Assembly (NCBI GenBank): GCA_026119935.1
Contig: JALRMH010000004.1
Location: 992,001-1,056,000 of the forward strand
DNA from: Endothia cerciana
Taxonomy: Eukaryota; Ascomycota; Sordariomycetes; Diaporthales; Cryphonectriaceae
Reading direction: 5' to 3'
Length of the DNA stretch: 64,000 nt
How positions within the stretch are numbered: the stretch's first letter is position 1; every line of letters begins with the position of its first letter. The translations under genes and the position numbers were made by a program. Shown one piece after another: positions 46,831 through 59,003 of the stretch. The notes under the pieces were generated by a model. That model ran no database searches and was not told the DNA's origin. It saw only the letters and a list, made by a program, of their open reading frames with translations.

Positions 46831-47832
46831 ATGGCATCATCTGTGGTCGATCGAAAGTTCCTTGGCAAGCTTGCCAAGGAAGTGGAACCGGAGAATCCAC
46901 TGCTCTCTTCCATCTTGTACAAGCTGCTCGGTCTGTCTCACCAGCTCTCTGATCTCTTGGTCAAGGCGCGGAAGCAACGGAAACTAGGGCCCGAAAATGC
47001 GAATGAAGGATCCCAAAAGCTGTACAACCACATTTTGTGGTTGGCGAGGGAGGGTTTGGTCATGCTGGAGCAGTATGTGCTTCCTATGGTTGCCAACTCC
47101 GGCGTTCTGAAGGTGCTTGCGTACAAATTGCGGGCATCACTGTACCACGTTGTCGTACTGTTTCACAACCAGCCTCCGGTATCTGCACGGTACACATCAA
47201 CGCCGGATTCCACTCCTTCCAGGATCGACAAGGGCAAGGGCATAGCAAGAGACGATGACTTTTTCGAGGCTCCGCCCGCAATGCAGCAAAGAAGTCCCTA
47301 CGAAGGCGGGCCCGTTGCACCACCACCAGGCTTCGGTCCCGAACCACCAGGCGCATTCCTCCTTCCAGTGGGCGACTACCTCCCCACGGCGCACAGGCAC
47401 TTCCGCGACGCGTTAGCCCTCGCGGATAGGCATCTCTGGGGCTCCCACTCGCTGCGGCTCTCCATCAAGACAGAGTATTCTGCCTTTCTCTACGAATGTG
47501 CCCACGACGAGGAGGCCAGCCGCATGCTGGCGCGCAAGACGATCAACGAGGTGTACGAGGCGACTGAGGGCATCGATAACGATATGTTCCAGGATGCCTG
47601 CGAGCTCGTCACCGTCCTGGGTAGGATGATGAAGCGAGGCCAACCGCCGTCGAACAGGAGCAAGGCTTCGAGTCCGGGTACGGTGATCGGTGCGCAGCAG
47701 CAGGCAGATGTGGCGTTGTCCAGGGAAGCGGGAGCAGAGGCGCAGGACGAGCGAACCACGGTGGAACATGCGGGAGCATCAAGTTCTGCTGTGCCTCCGC
47801 CAGCTTCCGAGGCACAGCCGGGGTTTATATGA
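46831..47832 (+). CDS. Divergent 14-3-3-domain protein
   Basis: Single exon, 333 aa from the ATG at 46831. Helical segments follow 14-3-3 order: FLGKLAKEVEPENPLLSSILYKLLG, a central LYNHILWLAREGLVMLEQYVLP, then LKVLAYKLRASLYHVVVLF. A Pro-rich insertion of about 75 residues comes next. The C-terminal helices are HFRDALALADRHLWGSHSLRL, IKTEYSAFLYECAHDEEASRML and ELVTVLGRMMKRG. The last block matches the conserved HPIRLGLALNFSVFYYEI region. Aligned by eye, the residues that hold the phosphate in canonical 14-3-3 (Arg127-Tyr128) are His-Val here, and the conserved Asn of LNFSVFYYE is Glu. I recall such divergent members in Pezizomycotina beside the canonical pair. The last 60 residues are low-complexity. 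A dimeric scaffold without usual phosphopeptide binding is inference. Confidence 0.82.
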   Translation: MASSVVDRKFLGKLAKEVEPENPLLSSILYKLLGLSHQLSDLLVKARKQRKLGPENANEGSQKLYNHILWLAREGLVMLEQYVLPMVANSGVLKVLAYKLRASLYHVVVLFHNQPPVSARYTSTPDSTPSRIDKGKGIARDDDFFEAPPAMQQRSPYEGGPVAPPPGFGPEPPGAFLLPVGDYLPTAHRHFRDALALADRHLWGSHSLRLSIKTEYSAFLYECAHDEEASRMLARKTINEVYEATEGIDNDMFQDACELVTVLGRMMKRGQPPSNRSKASSPGTVIGAQQQADVALSREAGAEAQDERTTVEHAGASSSAVPPPASEAQPGFI

Positions 47833-48488
47833 CAGGGCGGGAAGGATCCTCATGATCTCAGACGACAAGATCTAACATCCGACTAAAGAACAGTGGTTGA
47901 CTCCGAAACACAACACCGGAGGACTTCGAGCTCATCCCAGAGGCAACAGGCGCATGTGGCCTATGAAGAAGCCCTAAATGTGACAAGATCCACGTCAGTG
48001 TCGATGATTTTGATCCGCAGATTACGAAACACTCGAGTTGCGGATCTAGCCCGACAAGTGTCTAGTTTTCTATTATCTGGTTTGCATCGTAGTTGATACC
48101 CCCAGATCGGTCTTGGAGTACATATCTGAATCGCATTTGGACGAGGTCATGAGCAAGCGGAGAGTCGAGTTGGAAAGCAGGATTCTGTATCGGCGATTGC
48201 ATTCGTGCCACAGGCACGACTATTGGGTAGACTTTATCTCAGCGTTCAGGATTGGAAAAACAGACCATGACTTTATCAGGTTAACTGCACTACAAAACAT
48301 GAGACATGTCATTCGCATAGCCGTGGCAATCTCTGTAGCCCTCTAGCTGTCTACAGATGTAGCCGACATTCCTCTAGCACATGGCGGCCGTCTAAACTGA
48401 ACCTCCGTGCGCCAGGAATTCCACAAAATCCTGAATTGATCATTGCAGTCTATCCCCTCCTACTCTTAAGACGACCACGATCCATTCA
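47833..48488. other. Convergent 3' region
   Basis: 656 bp between the 14-3-3-like and SNF2-RING genes. No gene seen. Confidence 0.5.
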
Positions 48489-51400
48489 CTACCCGGCCTC
48501 GGTCTCCTCCCGCCTCCGGTCTGCAGCCTCAGCAGCCAGGAATCCCCTGATCGCTATGCCCGGATTCTTCACCCCTCTCCCGCCGTCAGCCCTACCGCCC
48601 TGCTGCTTGACGTGCCCGAACAGGCACTCCCACAGGTCCCCCTTGTCCACGGCCTCGCCCTGCGCCCTGCCGCGGCCCATCAGCTTCGACAGGCTCGCGT
48701 GCTCCAGCTCCATGGAGTTGGCGGCCTCGATCGCCTCGTCGGCAAGCTCGGGGGTGGAGGCCCTGGACTTGCCCTTCCCGTCGACCTTGCGGGTCTGGTC
48801 GGTTATGTGCTCCATGCGCCGCCGCACCGAGAGGTTGTAGATGGACTCCTCGACCGTGCCGTCGACTATGTAGAGCCAGATGGTGGTCTCCTGTTCTTGC
48901 CCTATCCGGTGCACGCGTGCGATGGCTTGGAGTTCGAGGGCCGTGTTGATGAGCGGCTCGCATAGGAAGACATGCTGCTGTGGTCAGTTTTGTAGCCTTG
49001 GAGAGGGGATGGCGCAGTGGTGCATAGAAAGAGATTTTTCACGCCGAACTTGTCGCAGAGAGGCCAGGACATTGGGATAATCTCCCTAAGGAACAGGCCT
49101 CTGTTGAAAGACCTCCCCTGGGATCTGGAATTTCTTGGGTGGCGGGTGAGTCTTGGGTGGGTTCAACGTACCGATGCATTCACGAGATTCAAGCCTGAGG
49201 CGTGTGCGCGCGCGTGCAAAAGGAAACACTCGACCGACGGGTCCTCTTTGAAGCTGGTGATACCATTTGGTCGCTCGAACGAAGTAAACCCAATCCTGTA
49301 GCGTTTGAATGCCAGACCAAGCACAGACAGGAAATCTGCGTACTGTGAGAAGATGATCGACTTGGCACCCGGATCGTTCTCGCGCAACCACAGCAAGTGC
49401 CTCACGAGATTGTCGACCTTTGTAGTGAAAGCCGGCCCGTCGAGGTCGATGTTGCGGATGTCGGCGAGCTTGTCTCCTCCGAACTCGGTGTAGATCGCGG
49501 ACTTTTTGGACGTCGGGCTAGCCCTGGTGCGACCCTCATCGAGCTTCTTGGGCGATGGATCTGGTCCGGAAGGTTCCGAATGGACTCTGAGTTCTTGTGG
49601 CTTGAGCGTGATGTCGTGCAGATTTGAGGCGTGGAGACGCTTCTTGCAGACAGGGCAGTTGTGATTTGCCTTCAACCACAAGGTGATGCATTCCTTACAG
49701 AACTGGTGGCCGCAGACAGTGATGACCCCGATCGTGAAGTTTTCGCGACAGATGATACACATCCGCGATTCGCCATCAGCAGCATCCATGTCCTTAAGGT
49801 GGAGGAGGTATCGGTGCTTTGCCTGGGATGCCTCCAGCTTCCTAGTCAGCAGCGCTTCCTGGCGTAGGAGTTGCCTCTCCTGATTCTCTCCCATCGGACC
49901 TTCGTAGGGAGCGACCCTGTGGCGCTTTTTGTCAGCAAATCTGGCCGTTGCAAAAGTGGGAGGAAGTCTCGAAGGTCAAAATGATTGACATAATTTCCCG
50001 AGGCACTTGATTCTTTGGAGGCTCTGGACGGGAAAGTGACGTACATATCGGATACGCCCTGCAGTTGACGATAGAATTCGACCCGAGCATTCATCGCCGC
50101 AGCGAATAGGTCGAGTTCCTGGTTCATCGCCTGGACGACCTTTTGCTGGTCCGTCAGCTGCTGTTGCGTGGCCTTGAGCTGTTTCGTCAGGATATCCAGC
50201 TCCATTTGAGCGCGCTTCGACCCATTATTAGCATCAGTCCGGACTTTAACTGAAGCAGCGCGCAGCTCCCACACCGCGGCCCTCAGGGAGCGTTGAGATT
50301 GTGGCTTGACTTCGTCGCGCAGCCGAAACAATTCCAGGACCTTCTCTGGAAAGGGGCCGTCTCCCTCCTTAGCTTGCCGCAGAGATGTCCCTGCTTCGTG
50401 GTTGACGAGTTCGTTGATCTGGCCAGTCAAGACACCCTCACGATCAGCAATGGCCGTCCTTAAAATCTGGACGTAGACAACGATCTCCTCCATGAGCTTG
50501 GTCGAGTCCTCATACTCCTCTCCTGTCAACTCGATCTCATCATCTTCGTCAACAAGGGGCTTCAACAGGAGCTGTATCACATGCTCCCGCCAGTCGTCCA
50601 GTCGGTCCGCTTGAACATTGAGCTCGTCTGCCAAGACCTCGAGTCCCTCGACGATGGCGCGGCTTTCGATACCGTGTTGGTCAAGGCTCTTGTACTCAGG
50701 AATGGTGACGAATCTCTGCTTGTTCGCCGACCCGGAGATCTTCTTCATGAGTTTGAGGGCCTTTCGCCGGCTCTCCTCAAGAATCTCGCGACGGACAGCC
50801 TTTGCCTTGTCGTACCCGTCAACTTCCAACTCTTCTAAGCGGCGGAATTCGTCGGATTTTAGATCTGTCATTTCCTCGTTCGACTTGATCTGGAAGTATG
50901 CGTTTGCACAGAAGAACATGGCCTTGTGCTGAATTTCCAGTGCTGATCGGAGCCGTCGACGAGCATCTCCTACTCTACCTGTGTTGTTCTCACCGATTTC
51001 GTCGTCGCTGTCGTCTTCATCGCTATTGTGATGTGTGCTCGGTTGAGACGTCTTCGCTTGATTTATCTCACGCTGGACATACGCCCTGCATTCTTCGACG
51101 ATCACATTGCTCGCATCTAGGACACCTTGCCAGATCTCCAGGGCATTCTTCACGCGCGGTGAGTTTTCCATGAGCTGCCCCCTGGTGAGCTTTGCCATGA
51201 ACAATGCACGCTGATCCGTTCGAAGTGAGACTTCGCTCTGATCAATCATCACATCCAGAACCTCTGCGACGGTGCGCATTGGGCCATTTCTATGACCCAA
51301 AGCCTTTCTGTTCCGCGCGCCGACTTCCGGATGCAGCGCCGTCTGTCGCAAACGGTCGAGGGCGATCCTCATCGCTTCTAACACTCTGAGGTCCTCCGGA

Positions 51401-53384
51401 TCCCAGTCATCACACAGAGTCTCGCCGTCCGGGCCGAGACCGCAGGCTTCGACGACCTCTTTGAACAATGTTTGATAATGCTGTTCTTCGACCGCAGTAA
51501 AGGGCATGGTGATAACATAACGCTTCTGCGGCGGGATGTAGATCTCGTGCCTGACGAGCCGTTTCGAGTGACGAAGAGAGAGCTGGTTGAACAATCGTTT
51601 AAAGCCGTCTTTGTGGTTCTGGATCAAGCTATTCCACGCAGAAATGTTGGATGCGAAGGGCTCGTATCGTAGAAACAGTAGCAAACCCCGGAGATCCTCA
51701 ACCGAATCTTTCACGGGCGTACCCGTGACGCCCCACGCATTGACACGAGGTATCAGTCTCGCAAGAGTGGCAGACTTTGAAACGCCGCTCTCGATCATCT
51801 GAGCCTCGTCCATGCACACACGCCACCAGCAGAGCTGCGTCAGGGGGCTCACCGGCCTGTGATATTTCCGCGGCGCTCGCCTCGCACGATCAGGCCCGTG
51901 CAGTGCATAGTCAAGCTCTGAGGTCAGAACATTGTACTAAGACGAAGTCCGTTTAGTATAGCCCAAGGGTATTGTTGGTTATGAAGATATCTTACGGTGG
52001 TTACAACAACGTCATGACTGGCCAGCTTCTCGATGAGCGCATTTGCCTTGTCCTCCTCCTCACGAGCTGATTGACTGAGACCCGTGTAGCGCATGACGCG
52101 GAGGCCCGGTGCATGTTTGGTAAGCTCTGAGAGCCACTGCTCCCTGAGAGATGATGGAGCGACGATGAGGGTTGCCGGTGTAGCCCTCACTTGCCGTCCA
52201 AGGTTCGTATCAAAGGACTCTTCCGGACCGGATGGCATGCGGTGGAGAGAGATCAGTGCAAATAGTTCTACTGTCTTTCCAAGACCCATCTCTTCACAGA
52301 GAATTCCTCCTCTGAAATTCTGTTCCAGATCTTGAAAGGGCACATGGTCTTTCGTGACCTTACCCAGGAGAGGGCTGACGTAGCACCTCTGTCCTTCGGC
52401 GTCCTTCATCTCGACAAAAGAACTCGGGGCATCGAAACGAGGAAGGTCAACTTCCTTTGTAAGACTTTTGCTGTTCTCATATTGACCCCATTCAACCCCC
52501 TCCCGACTCAACATCCACTTCACAGCGCGACGCTGAAAGGGATACAGCTTAGCTGCGAGATCCGGAATCGGGGCGTCTTCGGGAGGCGTGTCGTCAGGGT
52601 TGGGGACGTGCGCTGCTTCGTAAAATAATCCAGGAGAACAAGAATGTGCTTGCTTCTCGGTGGTGGTACCAAATGTCTCCGGGAAAGCCAATGCTAGCAT
52701 GTCTTTACGGAATTTCCGCTGGTACGGTGACGATGAGGTTGCCCACGTGGTAGTACTGACATTCCATCTGACTTGGAATGACAGGGTAAGGGTCGTGACA
52801 GTACCTTCGGCTTCGAGTTCGGCATCTGCCGAGATCCAGGTGGCGTCCTCAACGTTTGGGTTCGACCAACAGTTATCTCGGGCCTTGAGTATGGCGGCCA
52901 GCTTCACTGATACAGCCTCTGGTCCCAGCGGAATGTTCATGGAGAAGCTGTCAGTCTTCAACGATGGTCGGGTGGATATGGTGAGGACGTGAGACTGAGC
53001 ATCGTTGGCATCATTATCGACATCGACCACACCGCCTAGCTCAAAACGAAGGAGAGCATGGATATTGCGCAAACGGAATGAATCGACATTGACAAAGACT
53101 CCATCACTGGGCTTCTGAATGACGAGCTCTTCTCGGATGATAATCACGGAGTCTACCGGCTTCTCGGTCTCAGTCCTCCGGCGTTTAACTGGGCGCTCGC
53201 CACCGTCGTGATCCTCAGCGTATTGGCGTTGGAAGAAATCCAGCACGAAGTCGGGGATGGGATCTAGGTATTGGGTCAATATGCGAATCCGTGAGAGTTG
53301 ATGTGTAAGCCCACCATCTTTATGGACATCAAAAGTGGCAATCTCAGGTAAAGTTCGAGCTCCAACTGCCCTGCGTCTGCCCAT
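48489..53384 (-). CDS. SNF2-family ATPase with RING finger, SHPRH/Irc20 type ubiquitin ligase
   Basis: Four exons, 53384-51996, 51936-50045, 49916-49172 and 48974-48489, with introns of 59, 128 and 197 bp (GTAAGA, GTACGT and GTACGT donors), give 1503 aa. The frame extends to an ATG at 53420. The N-terminal 300 residues are unassigned. SNF2 lobe 1 has LYPFQRRAVKWML, Walker A EEMGLGKT (Lys370), LIVAPSSLREQW and the DEAQ box near residue 506, then GVTGTPVKDS. A roughly 600-residue helical insert precedes the C3HC4 RING (CIICRENF to CPVCKKRL, from residue 1147). Lobe 2 has SIIFSQYADFL, ASGLNLVNAS joined to HVFLCEPLINTALE, and ARVHRIGQ. A RING inserted between the lobes after a long linker is the SHPRH/Irc20 pattern: DNA-dependent ATPase plus E3 ligase in damage tolerance and recombination control. 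Confidence 0.92.
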
Positions 53385-53994
53385 CTTGATACCTGGACCT
53401 GATGAGAAACCCCCTATCAAGGTGCGGGACCGGCAGGCTTGGGCTCACGGAGATGCGTGGCCGCGGGAGGTCTTTAAAGAAGAAGGGGGAGAAGAGTAAG
53501 ATAAGGAGGGGAAGCAGGGTGAAGGAAGAGAAAACCAGTTGCCTCAAAGCTGCTGTGCCAGGGTGAAGGGTAGGGTGCTTGTTAGTCAGGCTGTGGGGGG
53601 GGGGGGTCTGTCCAGTGGAGCTGATACTGCAGAGTATGGGCACCACAGGGCGTGCATGGCATGGGCGGTTAGCGGGGGGCTGCGGGCCCGACCTCTCCGA
53701 TTGGCCCACTCATACCATAGCAGGGGCTGCTGAGACCCGCCAAATGAAGCACGGGCCATCCGGACTGCCAGAGCTGACAAGTGAATTTTTATTTTTTTTT
53801 GTTCAAACTCGACTGCACGTCACCGCAGCCTGAGACAGCACCAACAGCTTCAACGACCCTGTGACGGCAACCAATCCATCCCCTTTGTGGTGCTCGTCGT
53901 GTGGCAGCCTAGGGGATGTGTTAGTCTGGTCAACCCTGCAACACTTTCGTCAGCCAAGAGACTATTCCCCCAGACAGCTCCAGAGCGACGCGCC
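53385..53994. promoter_or_regulatory. Divergent promoter, SNF2-RING / mS41
   Basis: 610 bp between divergent ATGs. A 12-G run at 53595-53606 is poly-C on the SNF2-RING sense strand. A T-rich stretch lies at about 53787-53801. Confidence 0.45.
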
Positions 53995-54684
53995 ATGAAG
54001 CCATCCCGACTGCAGTCGGCCTTCGGCCTGCTGCTCCGCCCAGCCGCTGCCGCCCAGCAACCTCTCCAGATCCGATGCGCACACAGACCGGCAGGTCATG
54101 TGCCAGTAATACCATCGCCGATCCCCTTCGTTCCTGACGTCGCCACGTTCCTGCGCGTCATCGGTCGCGGTCTGAGCCAACACACGGCCAAGTTCCCCAC
54201 TTGGGAGGCTCTCTTCTCCCTCACCTCACCCCAGCTCAAAGAGCTCGGCATAGAGCCGCCGAGGACGCGACGATACCTGATACGATGGAGGGAGAAGTAC
54301 AGGCTGGGGCGATTCGGACCGGGCGGCGACATCAAGCACGTCCAGGATGGAAAGGCAAAGCTTGTGGTAGAGGAGATCGAGACCGGCCCGCTCGATGTGG
54401 TCCGTCGCGTCGTCAACATACCGCTCGAAAAGAATGTTGAGGAAGTTCCGGAGCAGGAGAAGGTGAAGGTGGATGGGTACGTCGTGCAGGGAACCGGCAT
54501 TGCCGGACCCTACGCCCTGCCGGCGGAGGGAGCAAAAGCCGCTATTGTTACCGCCGCAGAGGGCATGTGGGAGGAGAAGAGAGGGCGCAAGATCGACGGT
54601 GGTGAGAGAAGAAGGGCGGAAGTACGCTTCAAGAGGAGGGTGGCCGAGCGTAGGGCACAGCGGGAAGCCATGGGCTTCATATAA
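53995..54684 (+). CDS. Mitochondrial small ribosomal subunit protein mS41 (Fyv4, IGR motif)
   Basis: Single exon, 229 aa from the ATG at 53995; the frame is open further upstream but the earlier part looks non-coding. The N-terminus (MKPSRLQSAFGLLLRPAAAA, then RCAHRPAGH) is Arg-rich without acids, a mitochondrial presequence. The core is the IGR motif: VATFLRVIGRGLSQHTAKFP, then SLTSPQLKELGIEPPRTRRY, then LIRWREKYRLG. That SAM-like region defines Fyv4/mS41, part of the mitoribosomal 37S subunit. The C-terminus has a VQGTGIAGPYALP segment and a basic helix, as in filamentous homologues. Confidence 0.92.
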   Translation: MKPSRLQSAFGLLLRPAAAAQQPLQIRCAHRPAGHVPVIPSPIPFVPDVATFLRVIGRGLSQHTAKFPTWEALFSLTSPQLKELGIEPPRTRRYLIRWREKYRLGRFGPGGDIKHVQDGKAKLVVEEIETGPLDVVRRVVNIPLEKNVEEVPEQEKVKVDGYVVQGTGIAGPYALPAEGAKAAIVTAAEGMWEEKRGRKIDGGERRRAEVRFKRRVAERRAQREAMGFI

Positions 54685-56634
54685 GGGTCCCATGGGCATT
54701 CACACGACAATGCGAGAGACAGGGGAGCAGTCTGTCCTTGCGTGTACTCTACGCCTCAAGACCTGCACATACATCGATGGGGCTCGTCTTATCCGGATGA
54801 TGCGGAAGACAAGTTGCAGGAGACTCGTCATTTGCGCGCCACAAACGGTCCCTGTGTTCCGCAATGCCTCAGGCAGTCAGGCCCACAAACAATAAATAAA
54901 ATACAATGCCAACCACGGTAGCAAATTTGCATACGATTGCTGTACAGGCCAGGCATGGAAGTATCAAGCGAGCTTATCGATGGGAATATGCTCAATGATC
55001 AGGCAATTGTCCGATGTGTCACCAGTACGGAATTAGCATCATATTAGATTTACGATCATGTCTATGTTCAATCCTGTTGCCCTGACTCGTGATCGTCCAA
55101 TATCGGAGTTGTTCTGCATTATGCACTACTATCTTGTCTTCAAGCTCCCTAGATCCTGAGTTCATGCCATTCTCTGTCGAAGGGAAATTGTTTACCTTAG
55201 GGTACACCCAATCTAATGATTGGTTGTAGTGCCGTACCGTGCCGCTCTCCCTCCCCCTCCCGGTTCTCCACATCTATCAGCACTTGGCATGGTCCCAAGG
55301 GAGAGCATAGCGGACCACACAGTGGTAGAGACAGATCTTGCAGAGGTCTATGCATACTACTGCTATGAGGAGGACACATGAATGAAGCCGGTCAGGTTAT
55401 CAGAAGTTATTCTATAGAGTGTCCGGTCGAAGAGTATCCCACGGCAGGTTATCCCCACAGAAACGATTCTGTGGAGGCGAACCCGGGAGGAAGGATACTG
55501 AAAGTGGCGTCAGGTAGGTACAGCTTTTCCAGGCCCTCACTAGTCTACAATATCTTTTGTCAGTAAGAAGCTGTCTCCAGTAAAGCTCGTTCATCCACAT
55601 GATTATTCTAGTCTCGATTCAAAGGAACGGGCCGGCGGAGAAGGGGAGGGGGTGTTGAGACGCCACCATTATCCTAATCCATTTCTATCTTAGCATTAAT
55701 TCTACACATGGTTTCAGATATTTCTCAATTTCCCTTCGTGTGTGTCAGATGACAAGTTCAATTCTATCTTTCCACCGTTTCGTCATCAGGGTCGCGGAGA
55801 AGGCCCATAGAGGACAGCAATCCTAATCCAGCCATAGTCGGATTCGAGCCTGTCCCAAAATCTTTGGGCTCCATCCTCCAAAGGCTGTTACCACATTGCA
55901 ACAAGCATGATGTGCATCTCCAAGGTCGCAAGTCATCCGACCAGAACCGTGGGGAGTGTTACCAGCACATGGTCAACAAGACCCACTTTTTAGGGTTGTG
56001 CCACCAACGGGCCGCACCTAGCTCGGCAAGTTACCGCACTGTCGGGACGCTTGTCACAGGTATCTGTCCCAACTCCTCAGGCCGATTCCAGTCCTGCTCC
56101 CCTGCCCGACCTGGTATCGGATTGGAGGAACCTGGATAGGATGGCAACATCTCACCGTCCGTCGGCTTTAGAATCTTGGAGAGCCCGCCTTATCTAGTCG
56201 CCGGAGGACGGACGCGTACGCTCGACCGCTGGTGGTGCGGTCGGGGTGACGAAGCCATCCCCCATCTCGGCCGGGCTGTCAGCGCATGTCATCTGGTCTG
56301 ACTGACGCGCAGCCAGGCCCGAAAGCGTCGACGAGGACTTTCGACCCCACAGTTGCCCTACCACATCTGTGGCTAGAGTTTAGCGCGCGACGTGCTAGGC
56401 ACCAACCAGCGTGGTCGGCTCACCGCACCGAGGACTACGTAATCCTATCCATATCGGTACGCGTGTTTCGCACACCACGCCCACCTCCCCCCCCCCCCCG
56501 CCTTCCGGCATTTTGCAAGCTATCTGATCTGGACTGCGTGCCTGGTGGGGGGTGTACGTAGGCCCCCGCACCAAGGTTGCGCAACAGGCATGCACCAATC
56601 TTGAATTAAAGTTGTGCTGATGGTTAAACTAACA

Positions 56635-56636
<2 letters not shown>

Positions 56637-56666
<30 letters not shown>
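56637..56666. repeat. CA dinucleotide microsatellite
   Basis: About 30 bp of (CA)n. Confidence 0.95.
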
Positions 56667-56668
<2 letters not shown>

Positions 56669-57793
56669 GCGATCCCAGTTGACGTCAGAACTCCGGACCC
56701 TTCGGAGTCAAATACGACGTTACAGTGACGGCCCCGGAGTCCACGTCGACACTTGTCTACAGAGGTCAACAACAAGTAGCTTCAGGGCTCGAGGGTCTAC
56801 GCCCGACAAAGCGATGATTCGTTTCAGCGTGATGAGTCTTTTGCGGCAATCCGCAGCTTGTTAATTACCGCAGTGTGTCTCAGGGCCTCGATAGCTGAGA
56901 TCAGAATACTGGAAGAAGACTCTTCAGGTCACCTGGCCGCGATGTAGGGAAGAACCGGCCAGTACGGGCTCGTAAACGGGACCCCGGAGAGGCTGTCAGT
57001 GCTTGATCGAGGCCCAGCCCAGCTGTGTTCCTGAAAATTATCAATTGGCGAATCGCAGCGCCGAGACATGCTATCGCCTGACCCGGGTTCGAGGTTCGGG
57101 GTGTTCCGGTTCTCGCCGGCCGGGATTCTGCTCCCTGGGACCCGGTTCCGAACCTCATCCTCCGACGGAGCTCGGCAAGGGCAGTGGGGGGCGCACAGGC
57201 AGCGTCTTTTCGTTTCGGGCTAAGCTCTGCGGGCACCTCTTCGACCTCTGTCATCTCGACATGAAGGCACCAGGAAATCATTCCGCAGTATCCACCCCGA
57301 GCTCCGATCTGGACAGATCACCTGCCCCAGGATCCGAGGTCTCGATTCGTCCCTGAATTAAACTCTTGGATGCCTGAGACGGTCCATTCCCATTGAAATC
57401 TCGGCTAGCCTCTCCTGTTGGTGACTCAGAACGCGGCCCCCGTTCTATTTGGGTCGTCTTGCGGCCGGCATGACTCACCCCCAAATTCAACGCCCGTCCT
57501 TGTTCCCTGTGGTCGTTCTCATCTACGTCGATCGTCAGGTGGAGTGGACCGCGGAAGAGGCGTCACAGTCCCCATGGCCCTGAACCGGGTGCAGCGTCTT
57601 TCAACGCAGTCTCTCGCGAGTCAGACCGGATCTCGCGATTTGACGCCTGTTCTTCTCTCATCATCCTCGCTTAACACCATTGAAGTCGCTAGCTTCGTGT
57701 CCCCCGACAATCCTTCTTGTCGTTGCTGTTTGTGGCTATGCGGTATATTCGCCGGTTGCCTTGATGCGCCGTTTACTGGATGGCAACCCGTAC

Positions 57794-57823
57794 CTCATCT
57801 CATCTCATCTCATCTCATCTCAT
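57794..57823. repeat. CTCAT pentanucleotide repeat
   Basis: Six perfect copies. Confidence 0.95.
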
Positions 57824-58973
57824 GCACGGCACCACCAACCCCTCACGTGGCCAGCCCGGGACTGCGGTAAGGGGTGTGTGCCATCTAATCTTTGTCATCT
57901 GTGGCTTGCGGCGGTGCAGTCCTCCTCCGCAGCATCGTACCAACCATGGGATGGTAACCCTGATGGAGGGCACGATTCCTGGCTGATGGGCACGCTTTTG
58001 ACGACTCTAGACGCCGAGGCCACGACTCCGGCATACGTCAGGACGTCAACGTACGGCCTCAAGGAGAGAGCTCCTTTGTCCTCAGCCGCCTGCCCAGACT
58101 GAAATCAGAAGGATCCAGGAGGGCCTCGACGATGCCTACGGGGCCTCACGGGCAGGACTGCTCACGGTCCGCGTCACGGACGTTGCGCCCACCATCGCGA
58201 CGGTGCTTATGCCGGAGTGCGCACAATCGCCATGAGTGCTTCATGTTGATGGCGCCACGTGGGGCACATCAAGCCACAGCGTTTAGTGGGTCACGATGAG
58301 GCTCCTATGACAACTGCCGACTCAAGCAATGCCAAGGGGCGCGAAGCCCCTACAGTCTGGGAGGGAACAGGTCATGATCAGCAGGTACTATCAGCTTCAC
58401 CGGAGTCACTCAGCCGCTCTCCCACCTCCATGTCCTCGGATTTGCGCCAAGACACCTCGAGACGCACACCAAGACCTCCCCGGGGGAGGGGCCGGCATCA
58501 TATCGAAGGAGCGTAACTTCTAAGCCTCACGGCGGCGCGTCCGTTTGTGCCTCGCTCCTGTTGCCGTGCAGGGAGCACCGGTGCGTCAAGAATTAAGCTT
58601 ATCTGCTTGATGATAGACCGCCAGGAACAGGCAGCCAGGCACGCTCAACCCTTCCGCAGTCTCTCGTGACAACGAATCTGCAATTTAGTCATCGAGGAAG
58701 GGCGCGGAGGAAGTAGAGTATAATTTCAGGCCAATCTTGGTGCAGAGTCGTTTCTGCCTGATATGCAGGACTGACGCACAGGCTGTCCTACCAGAGAGTT
58801 TCTGGCCTCAAATGCCGGTATCAGATCGAACCGGGTTTACTGCCAGCCTGACTGAAAGCTGGTCGAGGGTCAATCTGGGGCGATCTGTTGGGTGGTCGTG
58901 GAATGATCACTCTCCCACCTCACTGAGCCGGAACTAAGTGACATCGGAAGCTGTTTCCCATGCATTGGGCCTT

Positions 58974-59003
58974 TTCTTCTTCTTCTTCTTCTTCTTCTTC
59001 TTT
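58974..59003. repeat. TTC trinucleotide repeat
   Basis: About nine TTC units, then TTTC-type units. Confidence 0.95.

Noticed and set aside
55840..55870. GGCTCGAATCC on the minus strand, also B-box-like
   Set aside because: Upstream sequence does not form a cloverleaf and lacks an A box.
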